Shown here in pieces: positions 53,520 to 62,961 of a stretch of DNA of 64,000 nucleotides. The translations under genes were made by a program, and so were the position numbers. The DNA comes from JAJXWB01 sp037044955 (lineage in GTDB: Bacteria; Pseudomonadota; Alphaproteobacteria; Rhizobiales; Beijerinckiaceae). The stretch is taken from contig JBAOHX010000009.1 in assembly GCA_037044955.1 (NCBI GenBank), forward strand, positions 136,154 through 200,153, read 5' to 3'. Under the pieces are notes generated by a model. That model was not told the origin of the DNA. It searched no databases and worked only from the letters and a program-made list of their open reading frames with translations. The stretch's first letter is position 1. Each line of letters starts with the position of its first letter.

Positions 53520-54812
53520 ATGACGCCCGCAGCCCGCCTTTCCGCCGCCATCGACATTCTCGCAGGCATCGCCGACCTGCGCGTGCCCGTGGGCGAGGCG
53601 CTGAAGGACTGGGGCCGGCGCAACCGCTACGCCGGCGCCAAGGACCGCACCGCCATCGCCAACCTGATCTACGACGCTCTTCGCACGCGCGCGTCGTCCG
53701 CGTGGATCATGGGCGGCGACAGCCCGCGCGAAATCATGCTGGGCGCATTGAAGGTTTCGCGCGGCATGGAGGCGGCGGCTATCGCGCAACTTTGCTCCGG
53801 CGAACGCTATGCGCCCGCGCCGCTGAGCGAGGCGGAGCGCATGCGACTAGAAAGCGCGACGTTCGAGGGCGCGCCCGATCATGTGCAGGGCGATTATCCC
53901 GAATGGCTCGCCCCGCATTTCTCGCGCGCCTTCGGCGCGGACGCCGTCGCCGAGGGCAGGGCGCTGGCGCAGCGCGCGCCGGTCGATCTGCGCGTGAACC
54001 TGCTGAAGACGACGCGCGAGAAAGCGCTCGAGGACCTCGCCCATCTCGATCCGCAACCGACGCCCTTTTCGCCGCAGGGCCTGCGCATCGCGGTCGCCGG
54101 CGACGGACGCGGGCCGGCGCTTTCGGCCGAGCCCGCCTATGTGAAGGGTCTCGTCGAGGTGCAGGACGAATCCTCGCAACTCGCCGCGCTCCTCGCTGCG
54201 CCGAAGCCGGGCGAGCAGGTTCTGGACCTCTGCGCCGGGGGCGGCGGCAAGACGCTGGCGCTGGCCAGCCTGATGGCCAACAGCGGCCAGATCTACGCCA
54301 CCGATTCCGACGGGCGCCGTCTCATGCCGATCTACGAGCGGCTCGAACGCTCCGGCGCGCGCAACGCGCAGGTACGGGCGCCGCGTGGAAAGGCGGACGT
54401 GCTCGCCGACCTCGAAGGCCGCTGCGATCTCGTGCTGGTGGACGCCCCCTGCACGGGCGTCGGCGCATGGCGGCGCAATCCCGACGCCAAATGGCGCATC
54501 CGCCCCGGCGCGCTCGAACAGCGCGTGAAGGATCAGGAAGCCGTGCTCGAACGCGCGGTGAAATACGTCAAGCCGGGCGGACGGCTGGTCTACGTCACCT
54601 GTTCGCTGCTGTCGGAGGAGAACGAGGACCGCGTCGCGGCATTCCTGCAGGCCAATACTGGCTTTTCAGGCGTCGACATGCAGGATGCCGCGCGCGCCGT
54701 CGGCGTGGAGGCGCTCGTCGACCGCGCCGATTTCGGCGCGCACGGCATGACGCTCAGGCCCTCGAAGATCGGCGCGGACGGCTTCTTCGTCTGCGTGATG
54801 CGCCGGGCCTGA
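53520..54812 (+). CDS. rsmB: RsmB/NOP2-family rRNA cytosine-C5 methyltransferase
   Basis: 430 residues. An N-terminal NusB-like helical domain (about 1-135) is followed by a SAM Rossmann fold: motif I VLDLCAGGGGKTLALASLMA, catalytic DAPCTGVGAWRR, and second Cys in YVTCSLLSEENEDRV. Such enzymes make m5C in 16S rRNA. It stands upstream of guaA, separated by an opposite-strand gene, an arrangement often seen in Hyphomicrobiales. Confidence 0.9.
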   Translation: MTPAARLSAAIDILAGIADLRVPVGEALKDWGRRNRYAGAKDRTAIANLIYDALRTRASSAWIMGGDSPREIMLGALKVSRGMEAAAIAQLCSGERYAPAPLSEAERMRLESATFEGAPDHVQGDYPEWLAPHFSRAFGADAVAEGRALAQRAPVDLRVNLLKTTREKALEDLAHLDPQPTPFSPQGLRIAVAGDGRGPALSAEPAYVKGLVEVQDESSQLAALLAAPKPGEQVLDLCAGGGGKTLALASLMANSGQIYATDSDGRRLMPIYERLERSGARNAQVRAPRGKADVLADLEGRCDLVLVDAPCTGVGAWRRNPDAKWRIRPGALEQRVKDQEAVLERAVKYVKPGGRLVYVTCSLLSEENEDRVAAFLQANTGFSGVDMQDAARAVGVEALVDRADFGAHGMTLRPSKIGADGFFVCVMRRA

Positions 54813-54820
54813 CACGCGCT

Positions 54821-54885
54821 GTCATTCCCGCGAAAGCGGGAATCCAGAGCCGCGCCGCCTGGATGCCCGCCTGCGCGGGCATGAC
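54821..54885. repeat. Dispersed palindromic repeat (family 2), copy 2
   Basis: GTCATTCCCGCGAAAGCGGG with right arm ending GCGGGCATGAC. Matches the element at 51428-51499 in both outer arms; the centre differs. Confidence 0.8.
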
Positions 54886-54971
54886 AATCCGGGCAAAGTA
54901 AAAAGTGGACCGCGAGCCCCCTGCCGTATTGGGGACACAAGCATTCGCGAGGCCCGCGGTCCAAGCTCCTG

Positions 54972-55886
54972 TCAGGCGGCCCTGTCGAGCGCCGGCGCGC
55001 TCCATGCGCCCACCTGCTCGACGGCCAGCGCCTGCTTGAGGCGCGCCAGATATTCCATGCGCGGCGCCCCGTCGAAGCCGTCGGCGGCGAGCTCCGGCGT
55101 CAGGCGCTTGGCGTCGATCCACTGGAAGCCGCGCGCCTCCAGCGCCTGCGCCATCGCCGCCAGCCCGGCCGCCCGCGTGGCCGCATCGCGGAAATGCAGG
55201 GCCTCGATGACGAAGACGCGGCCGACCGCCACGCCATAGCCGCCGCCGACGCGCTCGCCGCTCTTCAGCGAAATATCGAAGGAATGCGCGAAGCCGGCGT
55301 CGAACAGCGCCGCAAAGGCCCATTTGAGCCGCGGCGGCGTCGGCTGGGCGCCATCGGCCTCGCACAGCGCCGCCTCGAAATCCTGGTCGAAGGAAATGCG
55401 CACCTCGCCGTTCGCGCCCCCGAGCCGCGCCAGCAACGTCCGCGGCGCGACGATCGCGCGCGAGGAGGGCGACCACCATTTCATCGGGCCGAGGTGGCCG
55501 CTCGGGAACAGGCCGCGCTCGTAGGCGTCCATGACGGTGGCCGCCGACAATTCGTCGGCGACGCCGCACAGGCCGTCCGGCGTCGTCAGCGCGCGCGCGG
55601 GATCGGGCAGGCCGTCGGCGCCGATGGATTTTTCGCGCAACATGAATTCCGTGGCGCGCAGGCAGCCGCCGAGCCCGTCGCGCGGGACGACCATGCGGGC
55701 GGCCCGCCAGACGCGCCTGAGCGCCTCCAGCGGCTTCTCGGCGAACAACCGCTCGCGCAGGACGCGCCGGGCGCGGGGCGACAGGGGCGTGGGGGCCTCC
55801 GCGCCGGGCGAGAACAGGGCCGCAAGTTCGCCGAGCCGCGCGCGGCCGGCGATGAGGCGGTTCACCTCGGTCTGGCAAATCGGCAT
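54972..55886 (-). CDS. Divergent leucyl/phenylalanyl-tRNA-protein transferase (Aat-like)
   Basis: 304 residues. The core carries Aat signatures: AYERGLFP with WWSPSSRAIV, then LFDAGFAHSFD, VGGGYGVAVGRVF and WIDAK. The usual GESMF loop is IEALHF, and there is an extra N-terminal region of about 110 residues with its own Arg-rich helices. True Aat adds Leu or Phe to N-terminal Arg/Lys of proteins for ClpS-ClpAP degradation. The key Glu and Asp seem kept, but the divergence leaves activity uncertain. Confidence 0.68.
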   Translation of the reverse strand: MPICQTEVNRLIAGRARLGELAALFSPGAEAPTPLSPRARRVLRERLFAEKPLEALRRVWRAARMVVPRDGLGGCLRATEFMLREKSIGADGLPDPARALTTPDGLCGVADELSAATVMDAYERGLFPSGHLGPMKWWSPSSRAIVAPRTLLARLGGANGEVRISFDQDFEAALCEADGAQPTPPRLKWAFAALFDAGFAHSFDISLKSGERVGGGYGVAVGRVFVIEALHFRDAATRAAGLAAMAQALEARGFQWIDAKRLTPELAADGFDGAPRMEYLARLKQALAVEQVGAWSAPALDRAA

Positions 55887-56063
55887 GAAATCGTCCTGTC
55901 CCTTCGCCCCTTGGGGCCGTGGACGGACGTTAGGCGCGCGCCTGTTGCCGGCGCTTCAAACGGATCGCTCGAATAGAAGTATAAACCCGTTAGGAACCGG
56001 GCTTTTTGCGTTGCGCGGGCCGCCTCCTTCCCCTAATCCGCTTTTTTGGTTGAGAGGTTCCTG

Positions 56064-57740
56064 ATGACCGCGCTTTCCGCTGCCGACGCCCACCGCGAGA
56101 TCGTCGAGCGCCACGACAAGGTGCTGATCGTCGATTTCGGCTCGCAGGTGACGCAATTGATCGCGCGTCGCGTGCGGGAAGCCGGCGTCTACTGCGAAAT
56201 CCACCCGTTCCAGAGCGCGGAAAAGGCTTTCGCGGAGCTTCATCCCAAGGCCGTGATCCTGTCCGGCGGCCCCGCTTCCGTCACCGACGACGGCTCGCCG
56301 CGTGCGCCGCAGGCGATTTTCGAGGCCGGCATTCCGGTCCTCTCCATCTGCTATGGCCAGCAGACCACCGCCGTGCAGCTCGGCGGGCAGGTGGAAGGCG
56401 GGCACGCCGCCGAATTCGGCCGCGCCGAGGTGGAAATCGTCGAAGACAGCGCGCTGTTTCGCGGCATATGGGAAAAGGGCCGTAAATATACGGTCTGGAT
56501 GAGCCACGGCGACCGCGTCACGCGCCTGCCCGAGGGCTTTTCGGTGAAGGCGGTCAGCGAGAACGCGCCCTTCGCGGTCGCCACCGACGAGAAGCGCCGC
56601 ATCTTCACCACCATGTTCCACCCGGAGGTCGTGCATACGCCCGACGGCGCCAAGCTGCTGTCGAACTTCGTGACCATCGTTCCACCCGGAGGTCGTGCAT
56701 ACGCCCGACGGCGCCAAGCTGCTGTCGAACTTCGTGCACGAGGTCGCGGGCCTGCGCCGCGACTGGACCATGGCCGCCTTCCGCGCCGAGGCCATCGCCG
56801 CCATCCGCCATCAGGTCGGCGACGGCCGGGTTCTCTGCGGCCTGTCGGGCGGCGTCGACTCGTCCGTCGCGGCCGTGCTGATCCACGAGGCGATCGGCGA
56901 CCGTCTCACCTGCGTCTTCGTCGACCACGGCCTGATGCGGCAGGGCGAGGCGGACGAGGTGGTGAGCCTGTTCCGCGACCACTACAACATCCCGCTCGTG
57001 CACGTGGACGCGTCGGAATCAGTTCCTGAGCGAACTCGACGCCGTTGCCGACCCCGAGACCAAGCGCAAGACCATCGGCCGGCTGTTCATCGAGGTGTTC
57101 GAGGCCGAAGCGAAGAAGATCGGCGCGGACGGCAAGGGCGCCCCGGAATTCTTGGCGCAAGGGCACGCTCTATCCGGACGTGATCGAGAGCGTCTGCTTC
57201 ACCGGCGGCCCCTCGGTGACGATCAAGAGCCACCACAATGTCGGCGGCCTGCCCGAGCGCATGAACATGAAGCTCGTGGAGCCGCTTGCGCGAACTGTTC
57301 AAGGACGAGGTGCGCGCGCTTGGGCCGCGAACTGGGCCTGCCGCCTGCCTTCGTCGGCCGCCATCCGTTCCCGGGCCCGGGCCTCGCCATCCGCATCCCC
57401 GGCGCGATCAGCAGGGAAAAGCTCGACATCCTGCGCAAGGCCGACGCCATCTATCTCGACGAAATCCGCAAGGCCGGCCTCTACGACCAGATCTGGCAGG
57501 CCTTCGCCGTGCTGCTGCCGGTGCGCACGGTGGGCGTGATGGGCGACGGCCGCACCTACGACCACGTCTGCGCTTTGCGCGCGGTGACGAGCGTCGACGG
57601 CATGACGGCGGATTTCTTCCCCTACGACATGAATTTCCTGGGCCGCGCGGCGACGCGGATCATCAACGAGGTGAAGGGCGTGAACCGGGTGGTGTACGAC
57701 GTGACGCAGCAAGCCGCCGGGGACGATTGAGTGGGAATGA
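56064..57740 (+). CDS. guaA: GMP synthase (glutamine-hydrolysing), with a 63/64-nt duplication and five further +1 breaks
   Basis: Corrected length about 535 residues. Glutaminase domain: VLIVDFGSQVTQLIARRVRE, nucleophile region SICYGQQTT (Cys), and MFHPEVVHT (His-x-Glu). ATP-pyrophosphatase domain: GLSGGVDSSVAA. C-terminal dimerisation part: GRHPFPGPGLAIRIPG and DVTSKPPGTIEWE. It makes GMP from XMP. The segment at 56610-56672 is repeated with one extra base at 56673-56736, and extra bases occur near 57017, 57161, 57286, 57323 and 57706. All six events advance the frame by one; with them removed the protein is canonical to its last residue at 57740. An essential gene should not be this broken, so error is the simplest reading. 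The 3' end borders a genomic island. Confidence 0.9.
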
Positions 57741-58063
57741 TTTTTGCCCCTCCGAGCGTATCCGAAATCACGCCACAATACGACATAAGCCAATGAAATA
57801 TGCTGAAGAAATCATCTCTGAGACTTTCGGCATCTATCGCCGGGTTAGCCTCCGGTATGACGGTATGGCTGGCGGTATGGCGCATCTTGTCTCAACCGAA
57901 AAATCGCATATACCGTCAGGGGCAAGAGAGCTTCTGACGGTATATTTTTTGGCCTAAATGACTGTAAATGCTGAATAAATATCTTGTCAGATGCGGCCGA
58001 ATTTTGGCCTGACGGTATAATTGGGTGCTCTCCGGCATTTTTTGACCGATCTGGAGGGTGCAG
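57741..58063. other. Island boundary region between guaA and the integrase, with repeated TGACGGTAT sites
   Basis: No convincing gene. TGACGGTAT occurs directly at 57858, 57935, 58010 and again at 58129 inside the integrase gene, and inverted at 57910; GGCGGTAT at 57871 is a partial copy. The base composition is lower in GC than the flanking chromosome. The region probably contains attL and integrase arm-binding sites. The core site is expected in the guaA end (ACGATTGAGTGGGAATGA, near 57723-57740). Confidence 0.55.
57908..57950 (+). terminator. Rho-independent terminator at the island edge
   Basis: ATATACCGTCAG (57908-57919) pairs with CTGACGGTATAT (57934-57945) around 14 nt and is followed by six T. 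It uses two of the TGACGGTAT repeats as its arms and could end the guaA transcript. Confidence 0.6.
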
Positions 58064-59320
58064 ATGCTGACCGACGCCGCCATCAAGGCACTGAAACCAA
58101 AAGATAAATTATACAAGATTGTGGATCGTGACGGTATGTACGTCGTGGTCCAACCTTCAGGTTCAATCGTGTTCCGCTTGGACTACCGGCTCAACGGCCG
58201 TCGGGAGACCTTGACGTTGGGTCGTTATGGCCCGGCGGGTCTGTCTCTGGCCCGGGCGCGTGAGAAGCTGATTGATGCCAAGCGCGCGATTTCCGAGGGT
58301 CGCTCGCCGGCGCAGGAAAAGCAGCGCGAGAAGCGGAGGATCAAGGAAGCCAAGAGCTTCGGCCAGTTCGGTGAACGCTGGCTTCAGGAAGCGAGGATGG
58401 CGGACAGTACACGCGCGATGCGGCGGTCGATCTTCGAGCGCGACATCCTCCCGGCGTTTCGCAATCGACTGCTAACCGAGATCCTACCGGAGGATCTGCG
58501 CGGGTTGTGCGCGAAGGTAAAGGAACGCGGGGCGCCGGCAACAGCGGTCCACGTCAGAGACATTGTGAAGTTGGTTTTCGCCTTCGCCATCCTGCACGGG
58601 GAGAAGGTCGCCAACCCGGCCGACGAGGTTGGCCCATCGTCGATCGCGACCTTCGTGCCGAAGGACAGGTCGCTATCTCCCGCTGAGATCCGCATCATGC
58701 TCGGCCAGCTTGAGCATGTCCCGACGCTGCCGACGATCCGTCTCGGGATAAAGCTGATCCTGCTCTCGATGGTGCGAAAGAGCGAATTGCAGGATGCAGT
58801 CTGGGACGAGGTCGATTTTGAGAACGCCGTCTGGTCGATCCCCAAGGAGCGAATGAAGCGCTCGAAGGCGCACAACGTCTATCTATCGCAGCAAATGCTC
58901 GACATCTTCATCGCTCTCAAGACCTGCGCCGGTAACTCGAAATACGTCCTGCCGTCGCGCTACGACGCTGACGCGCCGATGTCGCGGGCGACGTTCAATC
59001 GGGTCACGACGGCGGTGGTGGCGCGGGCCAAGAAGGAAGGAATGCCGCTGGAGTCCTTTACGGTTCACGATCTCCGACGCACCGGCTCAACTCTGCTGAA
59101 CGAACTGGGCTTCAACAGCGACTGGATCGAGAAGTGCTTGGCGCACGAGGATGGCCGATCCTCACGGGGCATCTACAACAAGGCGGAATATGAGCATCAG
59201 CGCCGGCACATGATCCAGGAATGGTCCAACCTCGTGGACGCTTGGGTCGTGGGGGAGAAATACACGCCGACCCTTTATCCGCCGACAATGGACCTGCTTA
59301 CGCCCGAGCCGGATGTTTGA
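58064..59320 (+). CDS. Tyrosine recombinase, P4-type integrase of the guaA island
   Basis: 418 residues. An N-terminal DUF4102 arm-binding domain (LTDAAIKALKPKDKLYKIVD, ...FRLDYRLNGRRETLTLGRYG) precedes the SAM-like core-binding domain (about 95-190) and the catalytic domain. Active-site residues: Arg in SMVRKSELQDA, HDLRRTGST, and Tyr in GIYNKAEYEHQ. It would integrate at, and excise from, the guaA 3' end. ATG at 58064 follows GGAGGG; GC content is lower than in neighbours. The gene points away from guaA, the common layout for such islands. Confidence 0.93.
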   Translation: MLTDAAIKALKPKDKLYKIVDRDGMYVVVQPSGSIVFRLDYRLNGRRETLTLGRYGPAGLSLARAREKLIDAKRAISEGRSPAQEKQREKRRIKEAKSFGQFGERWLQEARMADSTRAMRRSIFERDILPAFRNRLLTEILPEDLRGLCAKVKERGAPATAVHVRDIVKLVFAFAILHGEKVANPADEVGPSSIATFVPKDRSLSPAEIRIMLGQLEHVPTLPTIRLGIKLILLSMVRKSELQDAVWDEVDFENAVWSIPKERMKRSKAHNVYLSQQMLDIFIALKTCAGNSKYVLPSRYDADAPMSRATFNRVTTAVVARAKKEGMPLESFTVHDLRRTGSTLLNELGFNSDWIEKCLAHEDGRSSRGIYNKAEYEHQRRHMIQEWSNLVDAWVVGEKYTPTLYPPTMDLLTPEPDV

Positions 59321-59582
59321 TGGGGCGGGTCTTGCGAAGCTGGACATCGGGCATGGGCGCGCGTTTCACGGTTTTCGCGCGTGAGGCGCGGCGCCGTTCC
59401 TCCAGCCAGGCTTCGACTTCGGCGAGATCCCAGACCACGCAGCGGGACGTGAGATAGAAGCGCTGCGGAAATTCACCGCGCTGCTCCATGTCGTAGATGG
59501 TCGTGTCGGCCAACGGGACGATTTGCCGAAGCTCATGCCGCCGGATGGTCCGTGTCACGGCGGGAGGTTCTTGTGATTTCAT
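59298..59582 (-). CDS. AlpA-like excisionase/regulator
   Basis: 94 residues with a MerR-type helix-turn-helix near the N terminus (IRRHELRQIVPLADTTIYDM then EQRGEFPQRFYLTSRCVVWD) and the LAEVEAWLEERR tail. This is the phage AlpA family, whose members act as excisionase or activate the integrase gene. The 3' end overlaps the convergent integrase end by 23 nt. The C-terminal 30 residues are basic and unstructured. Confidence 0.88.
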   Translation of the reverse strand: MKSQEPPAVTRTIRRHELRQIVPLADTTIYDMEQRGEFPQRFYLTSRCVVWDLAEVEAWLEERRRASRAKTVKRAPMPDVQLRKTRPIKHPARA

Positions 59583-59739
59583 CAGAGGACTCCGTCAGCC
59601 ATTGGGTTCAACGGATAGAAGTCGATAGACGACGTTGAAAGAAAGCCCGGATTGAGGGGCGTAGAACGGTATCGCGCTCTGGCGTGCATATCGGATAAGG
59701 CGCGGCCATCGCCGCGCCCAGCCAGACGCTCCAATCGGT

Positions 59740-60369
59740 TCATTTGGATGATCGTCGATACCGGCCCTTCCGGCGTGAGCCGACGTAGCATATGAGACCT
59801 GCCACCTTGAGCGCGGCGATGTCCCGACGCGCGGTTTTCAGGCTGACCGCCCACACCGCCGCAATATCCCGTGCGTCACTTCGGCCTTCCACGACTCGGT
59901 CGAGAAACCAGTGTTGCCGCTCGTTGAGTTCTGCCCGATCAGGGACATTTATAGGGTCGCGTTCAGGGACACGTTCAGGGACATTTTTCCGCGCGCCCGT
60001 TGCCGATCGTCCCCCTGCGGCTTCCCCGGCAGCATAGGCTTCACGGGCTCTGGCCAGGGAAATGCGATCCACTGGGCCGGTCAACGGGATGGCCGCCGGC
60101 CCATCGACCAGGCCGAGAACGAAGGCCCTGATGACTGGGGACGAGACCACCAGCCGCAGGAAATAGACGCTGTCTGGCCCGTGCTGGCCTGAGAGCCAGT
60201 GCTTGACGGTTCGCTCGCTTGCGTCCGTCTGGCGCATGAGCTGCTTAATCGCGCGGCGGCTGTCGCCATGCTCTTTGCGTAGCAGCTCGGCGATGGTCCG
60301 CGCATAGACTTCGCGTCCGCCAAGAACGCCTGTCCATAGGGGTAATTTCCTGCCCGTTTTCGGCAACAT
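59740..60369 (-). CDS. Helix-turn-helix protein of the island
   Basis: 209 residues. An N-terminal helical domain (TIAELLRKEHGDSRRAIKQL and TDASERTVKHWLSGQHGPDS) looks like a DNA-binding HTH. A linker rich in NVPERVPERD repeats follows, then a C-terminal winged helix (LNERQHWFLDRVVEGRSDAR, VSLKTARRDIAALKVAGLIC) similar to DeoR-type or Fic-associated wHTH. Probably a regulator of the element. Between it and the AlpA gene lies about 157 nt without an evident gene. Confidence 0.65.
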   Translation of the reverse strand: MLPKTGRKLPLWTGVLGGREVYARTIAELLRKEHGDSRRAIKQLMRQTDASERTVKHWLSGQHGPDSVYFLRLVVSSPVIRAFVLGLVDGPAAIPLTGPVDRISLARAREAYAAGEAAGGRSATGARKNVPERVPERDPINVPDRAELNERQHWFLDRVVEGRSDARDIAAVWAVSLKTARRDIAALKVAGLICYVGSRRKGRYRRSSK

Positions 60370-60487
60370 CTTCCGTTTTCTCCGCAGCTAGACTGTTTCC
60401 GTGCGGAGTGGCGGCAGAGGCCCGTCATGCGCTGCGGCGGTAGGTCGCCCGGACCGCCGCAGGCAAGTTCAGCGAGGGCGTAATGTG

Positions 60488-62059
60488 ATGAGCCGGAGAC
60501 GTTACGATAATGATCGGTCAGAGCAGCCCGAACGTCCTCTTCGGGCTGCCGAATACGTCCGCATGTCGACGGATCATCAGAAGTATTCGACGGAAAACCA
60601 ATCCGACGCGATCAAGCAATATGCCGAGGCGCGCGGAATCGAGATCGTCAGAACCTATGCCGACGCAGGAAAGAGCGGCCTCAAGATCGAGGGGCGCGAT
60701 GCGCTCAAGCAGCTGATCGAGGACGTGCAGTCCGGGCAGCGCCGATTTCACCATGGTCCTCGTCTATGACGTCAGCCGCTGGGGGCGCTTTCAGGACGCC
60801 GACGAGAGCGCCTACTACGAATATATCTGCCGGCGCGCCGGCATTCGCTGTCGAGTATTGCGCCGAGCAGTTCGACAACGACGGCAGCCCGATCTCGACC
60901 ATCGTCAAGGGCGTGAAGCGCGCGATGGCCGGCGAATATAGCCGCGAGCTATCGACCAAGGTGTTCGCGGGCCAGGGGCGGCTGATCGAGAAGGGCTATC
61001 GTCAGGGCGGCCCGGCCGGCTTCGGCCTGCGGCGAACGCTGATCGACGAGCACGGCGCCATCAAGGGGTGTCTTGAACGCGGCGAGCACAAGAGCATCCA
61101 GACCGATCGGGTGATCCTGACGCTCGGCCCGGCCGAGGAAGTCGATCTGGTTCGCGAGATCTACCGGGCCTTCGTCCATCAGGGATACAGCGAGAGCGAG
61201 ATTGCGGCCGATCTCAACAGGCGGGGCATTCCGACCGACCTTGGGCGACCCTGGACCAGGGGAACCGTCCACCAGATTCTGATCAACGAGAAATATGTCG
61301 GCGACAACGTATGGAATCGCCGCTCCTTCAAGCTGAAGAAGAAGCGCGTCCGGAACGATCCCGAGATGTGGATCAGGGCGCAGGATGCGTTTGCGGCCGT
61401 CGTCGAACGCGAACTGTTCGAGGCGGCCAGGACCATCATCGGTGCGCGCTCCTTCCGGCTGAGCGACGAGGAGATGCTGCAATCTCTGAGGACGCTCTAT
61501 CAGCAAAAGGGTTTGCTCTCCGGCATCGTCATCGACGAATGCGATGGGATGCCGTCCAGCAGCGCCTACAGCTCCCGCTTTGGCAGCCTGCTTCGCGCCT
61601 ACGGTCTCGTGGGCTTCACGCCGGATCGCGATTACCGCTACGTCGAAATCAACCGCGAACTGCGAAAGCTCCATCCCGGTATTCTTCGTGAGGTGCTCGA
61701 CGGATTGCGGGCAACGGGCAGCGATGCCTGGCAGGATCTCGAGACCGACCGGGTGATCGTCAACGGCGAGTTCAGCCTCTCCGTTGGTGATCGCGCGGTG
61801 CATCGAGACGCCGACCGGGCTCCTGCGGTGGAACCTGCGCTTCGACACCTCGCTCGCGCCCGACATCACGATTGTCGTGCGGATGGACAGCGCCAATCGC
61901 GCGCCGTTCGACTACTATCTGTTCCCGCGCATCGACATGCTCTCCGAAAAGCTGCGGCTGGGAGAGGAGAATGCGCTCGCGCTCGATGCCTACCGCTTCG
62001 ACGACCTCGAGCTTCTCTATGACATCGCCGCGCCTGTTCCTCTTGGGGAGGCCGCCTGA
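60488..62059 (+). CDS. Large serine recombinase (three +1 frame breaks)
   Basis: Corrected length about 522 residues. The resolvase catalytic domain (about 18-150) has the nucleophile in AAEYVRMSTDHQKYSTENQ, and VYDVSRWGRFQD with the catalytic arginine region. The recombinase domain follows (AGFGLRR, AFVHQGYSESEIAADLNRRG, GRPWTRGTVHQILINEKYVG); the zinc ribbon typical of many such enzymes is not evident. Extra bases near 60735, 60849 and 61787. It overlaps the next gene (TGATG), so recombinase and ParB-like proteins are coupled. It may mobilise or invert DNA within the island. Confidence 0.87.
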
Positions 62060-62961
62060 TGCCTGCTGTTCGACCGAACAAGATCGAAATGATCCCTATC
62101 TCCCGGATCACGGTTCTGAACCCACGCGCGCGCAACAAGCGCCAGCATCGGGAGATCGTGAACAACATCGAGGCCATCGGCCTGAAGCGGCCGATCACGG
62201 TGAGCCGCCGCGATGGCGCCGGCGGGCCGAGATATGATCTCGTCTGTGGCGAGGGCCGGCTGGAAGCCTTCCAGATGCTTGGTCAGACCGAGATTCCGGC
62301 CGTGGTGATCGAGGCCAGCGAGAGCGAGTGCCTCGTGATGAGCCTGGTCGAAAATATCGCCCGGCGCACGCCGCGGCCCATCGACCTCATGAAGGAGATC
62401 GGCGCGCTACGCTCTCGCGGCTACAACGATGCTGCCATCGCGGAGAAGATCGGCGTCGGGGCGTCCTGGGTGAACATGATCGCCTCGCTTCTCGAGCGCG
62501 GCGAGGAACGGCTGGTGTCCGCGGTCGAAACCGGGCTCATTCCGATCACCCTGGCGATGGAGATTTCCAAGGCCGAGACGGAAGAGGCGCAGAACCTGCT
62601 CCTCGACGCCTATGAGACCGGCAAGCTCAGGGGCAAGAAGCTCGCCGCGGTCCGCCGTCTGCTCGAAATGCGGATGCGCAGCCAGCGCAAGGGTGGATTG
62701 CCTGCCGGGCGGTTGGGCCGGAAAGGCACCGGCGTCCGTCGGATGACGGCCGCCGATCTCATGCAGGTCTATCAGCGGGAGGCGGAAAAGCAGCGTCTGC
62801 TCGTCAAGAAGTCGGACTTCACCCAGACCCGGCTGCTGTTCGTCGTCGAGGCGCTGAAGGATCTGCTCGCCAATGACGGCTTCATCAATCTGCTGAGGGC
62901 GGAAGGGCTGGCGACCATGCCACGGCGCGCTCAAGGTCCGTGTGTCGGGAGACGATCATGA
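62059..62961 (+). CDS. ParB/RepB-like protein 1
   Basis: 300 residues. ParB N-terminal CTPase fold: ISRITVLNPRARNKRQHREI, then the box LVCGEGRLEAFQMLGQTEIP (C-box GEGR instead of GERR) and LVENIARRTPRPIDLMKEIG. A central HTH follows (YNDAAIAEKIGVGASWVNMI), and a RepB-like C-terminal part. No parA gene is nearby. Coupled to the upstream recombinase and downstream ParB-like gene by overlaps (TGATG, ATGA). Confidence 0.87.
   Translation: MPAVRPNKIEMIPISRITVLNPRARNKRQHREIVNNIEAIGLKRPITVSRRDGAGGPRYDLVCGEGRLEAFQMLGQTEIPAVVIEASESECLVMSLVENIARRTPRPIDLMKEIGALRSRGYNDAAIAEKIGVGASWVNMIASLLERGEERLVSAVETGLIPITLAMEISKAETEEAQNLLLDAYETGKLRGKKLAAVRRLLEMRMRSQRKGGLPAGRLGRKGTGVRRMTAADLMQVYQREAEKQRLLVKKSDFTQTRLLFVVEALKDLLANDGFINLLRAEGLATMPRRAQGPCVGRRS

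Noticed and set aside
57730..57740. guaA C terminus altered by island insertion (apparent ending in QQAAGDD)
   Set aside because: Removing one base near 57706 restores the canonical DVTSKPPGTIEWE ending at 57740, so the end is intact.
57793..57957. Small open frame (54 codons) between guaA and the integrase
   Set aside because: It has no ribosome site and contains both arms of a terminator hairpin and two integrase-type repeats; its residues resemble no family.
59582..59854. Open frame of 90 codons on the minus strand between the AlpA-like and HTH genes
   Set aside because: It overlaps the well-supported HTH gene, has no domain or good ribosome site, and its composition resembles an out-of-frame translation.
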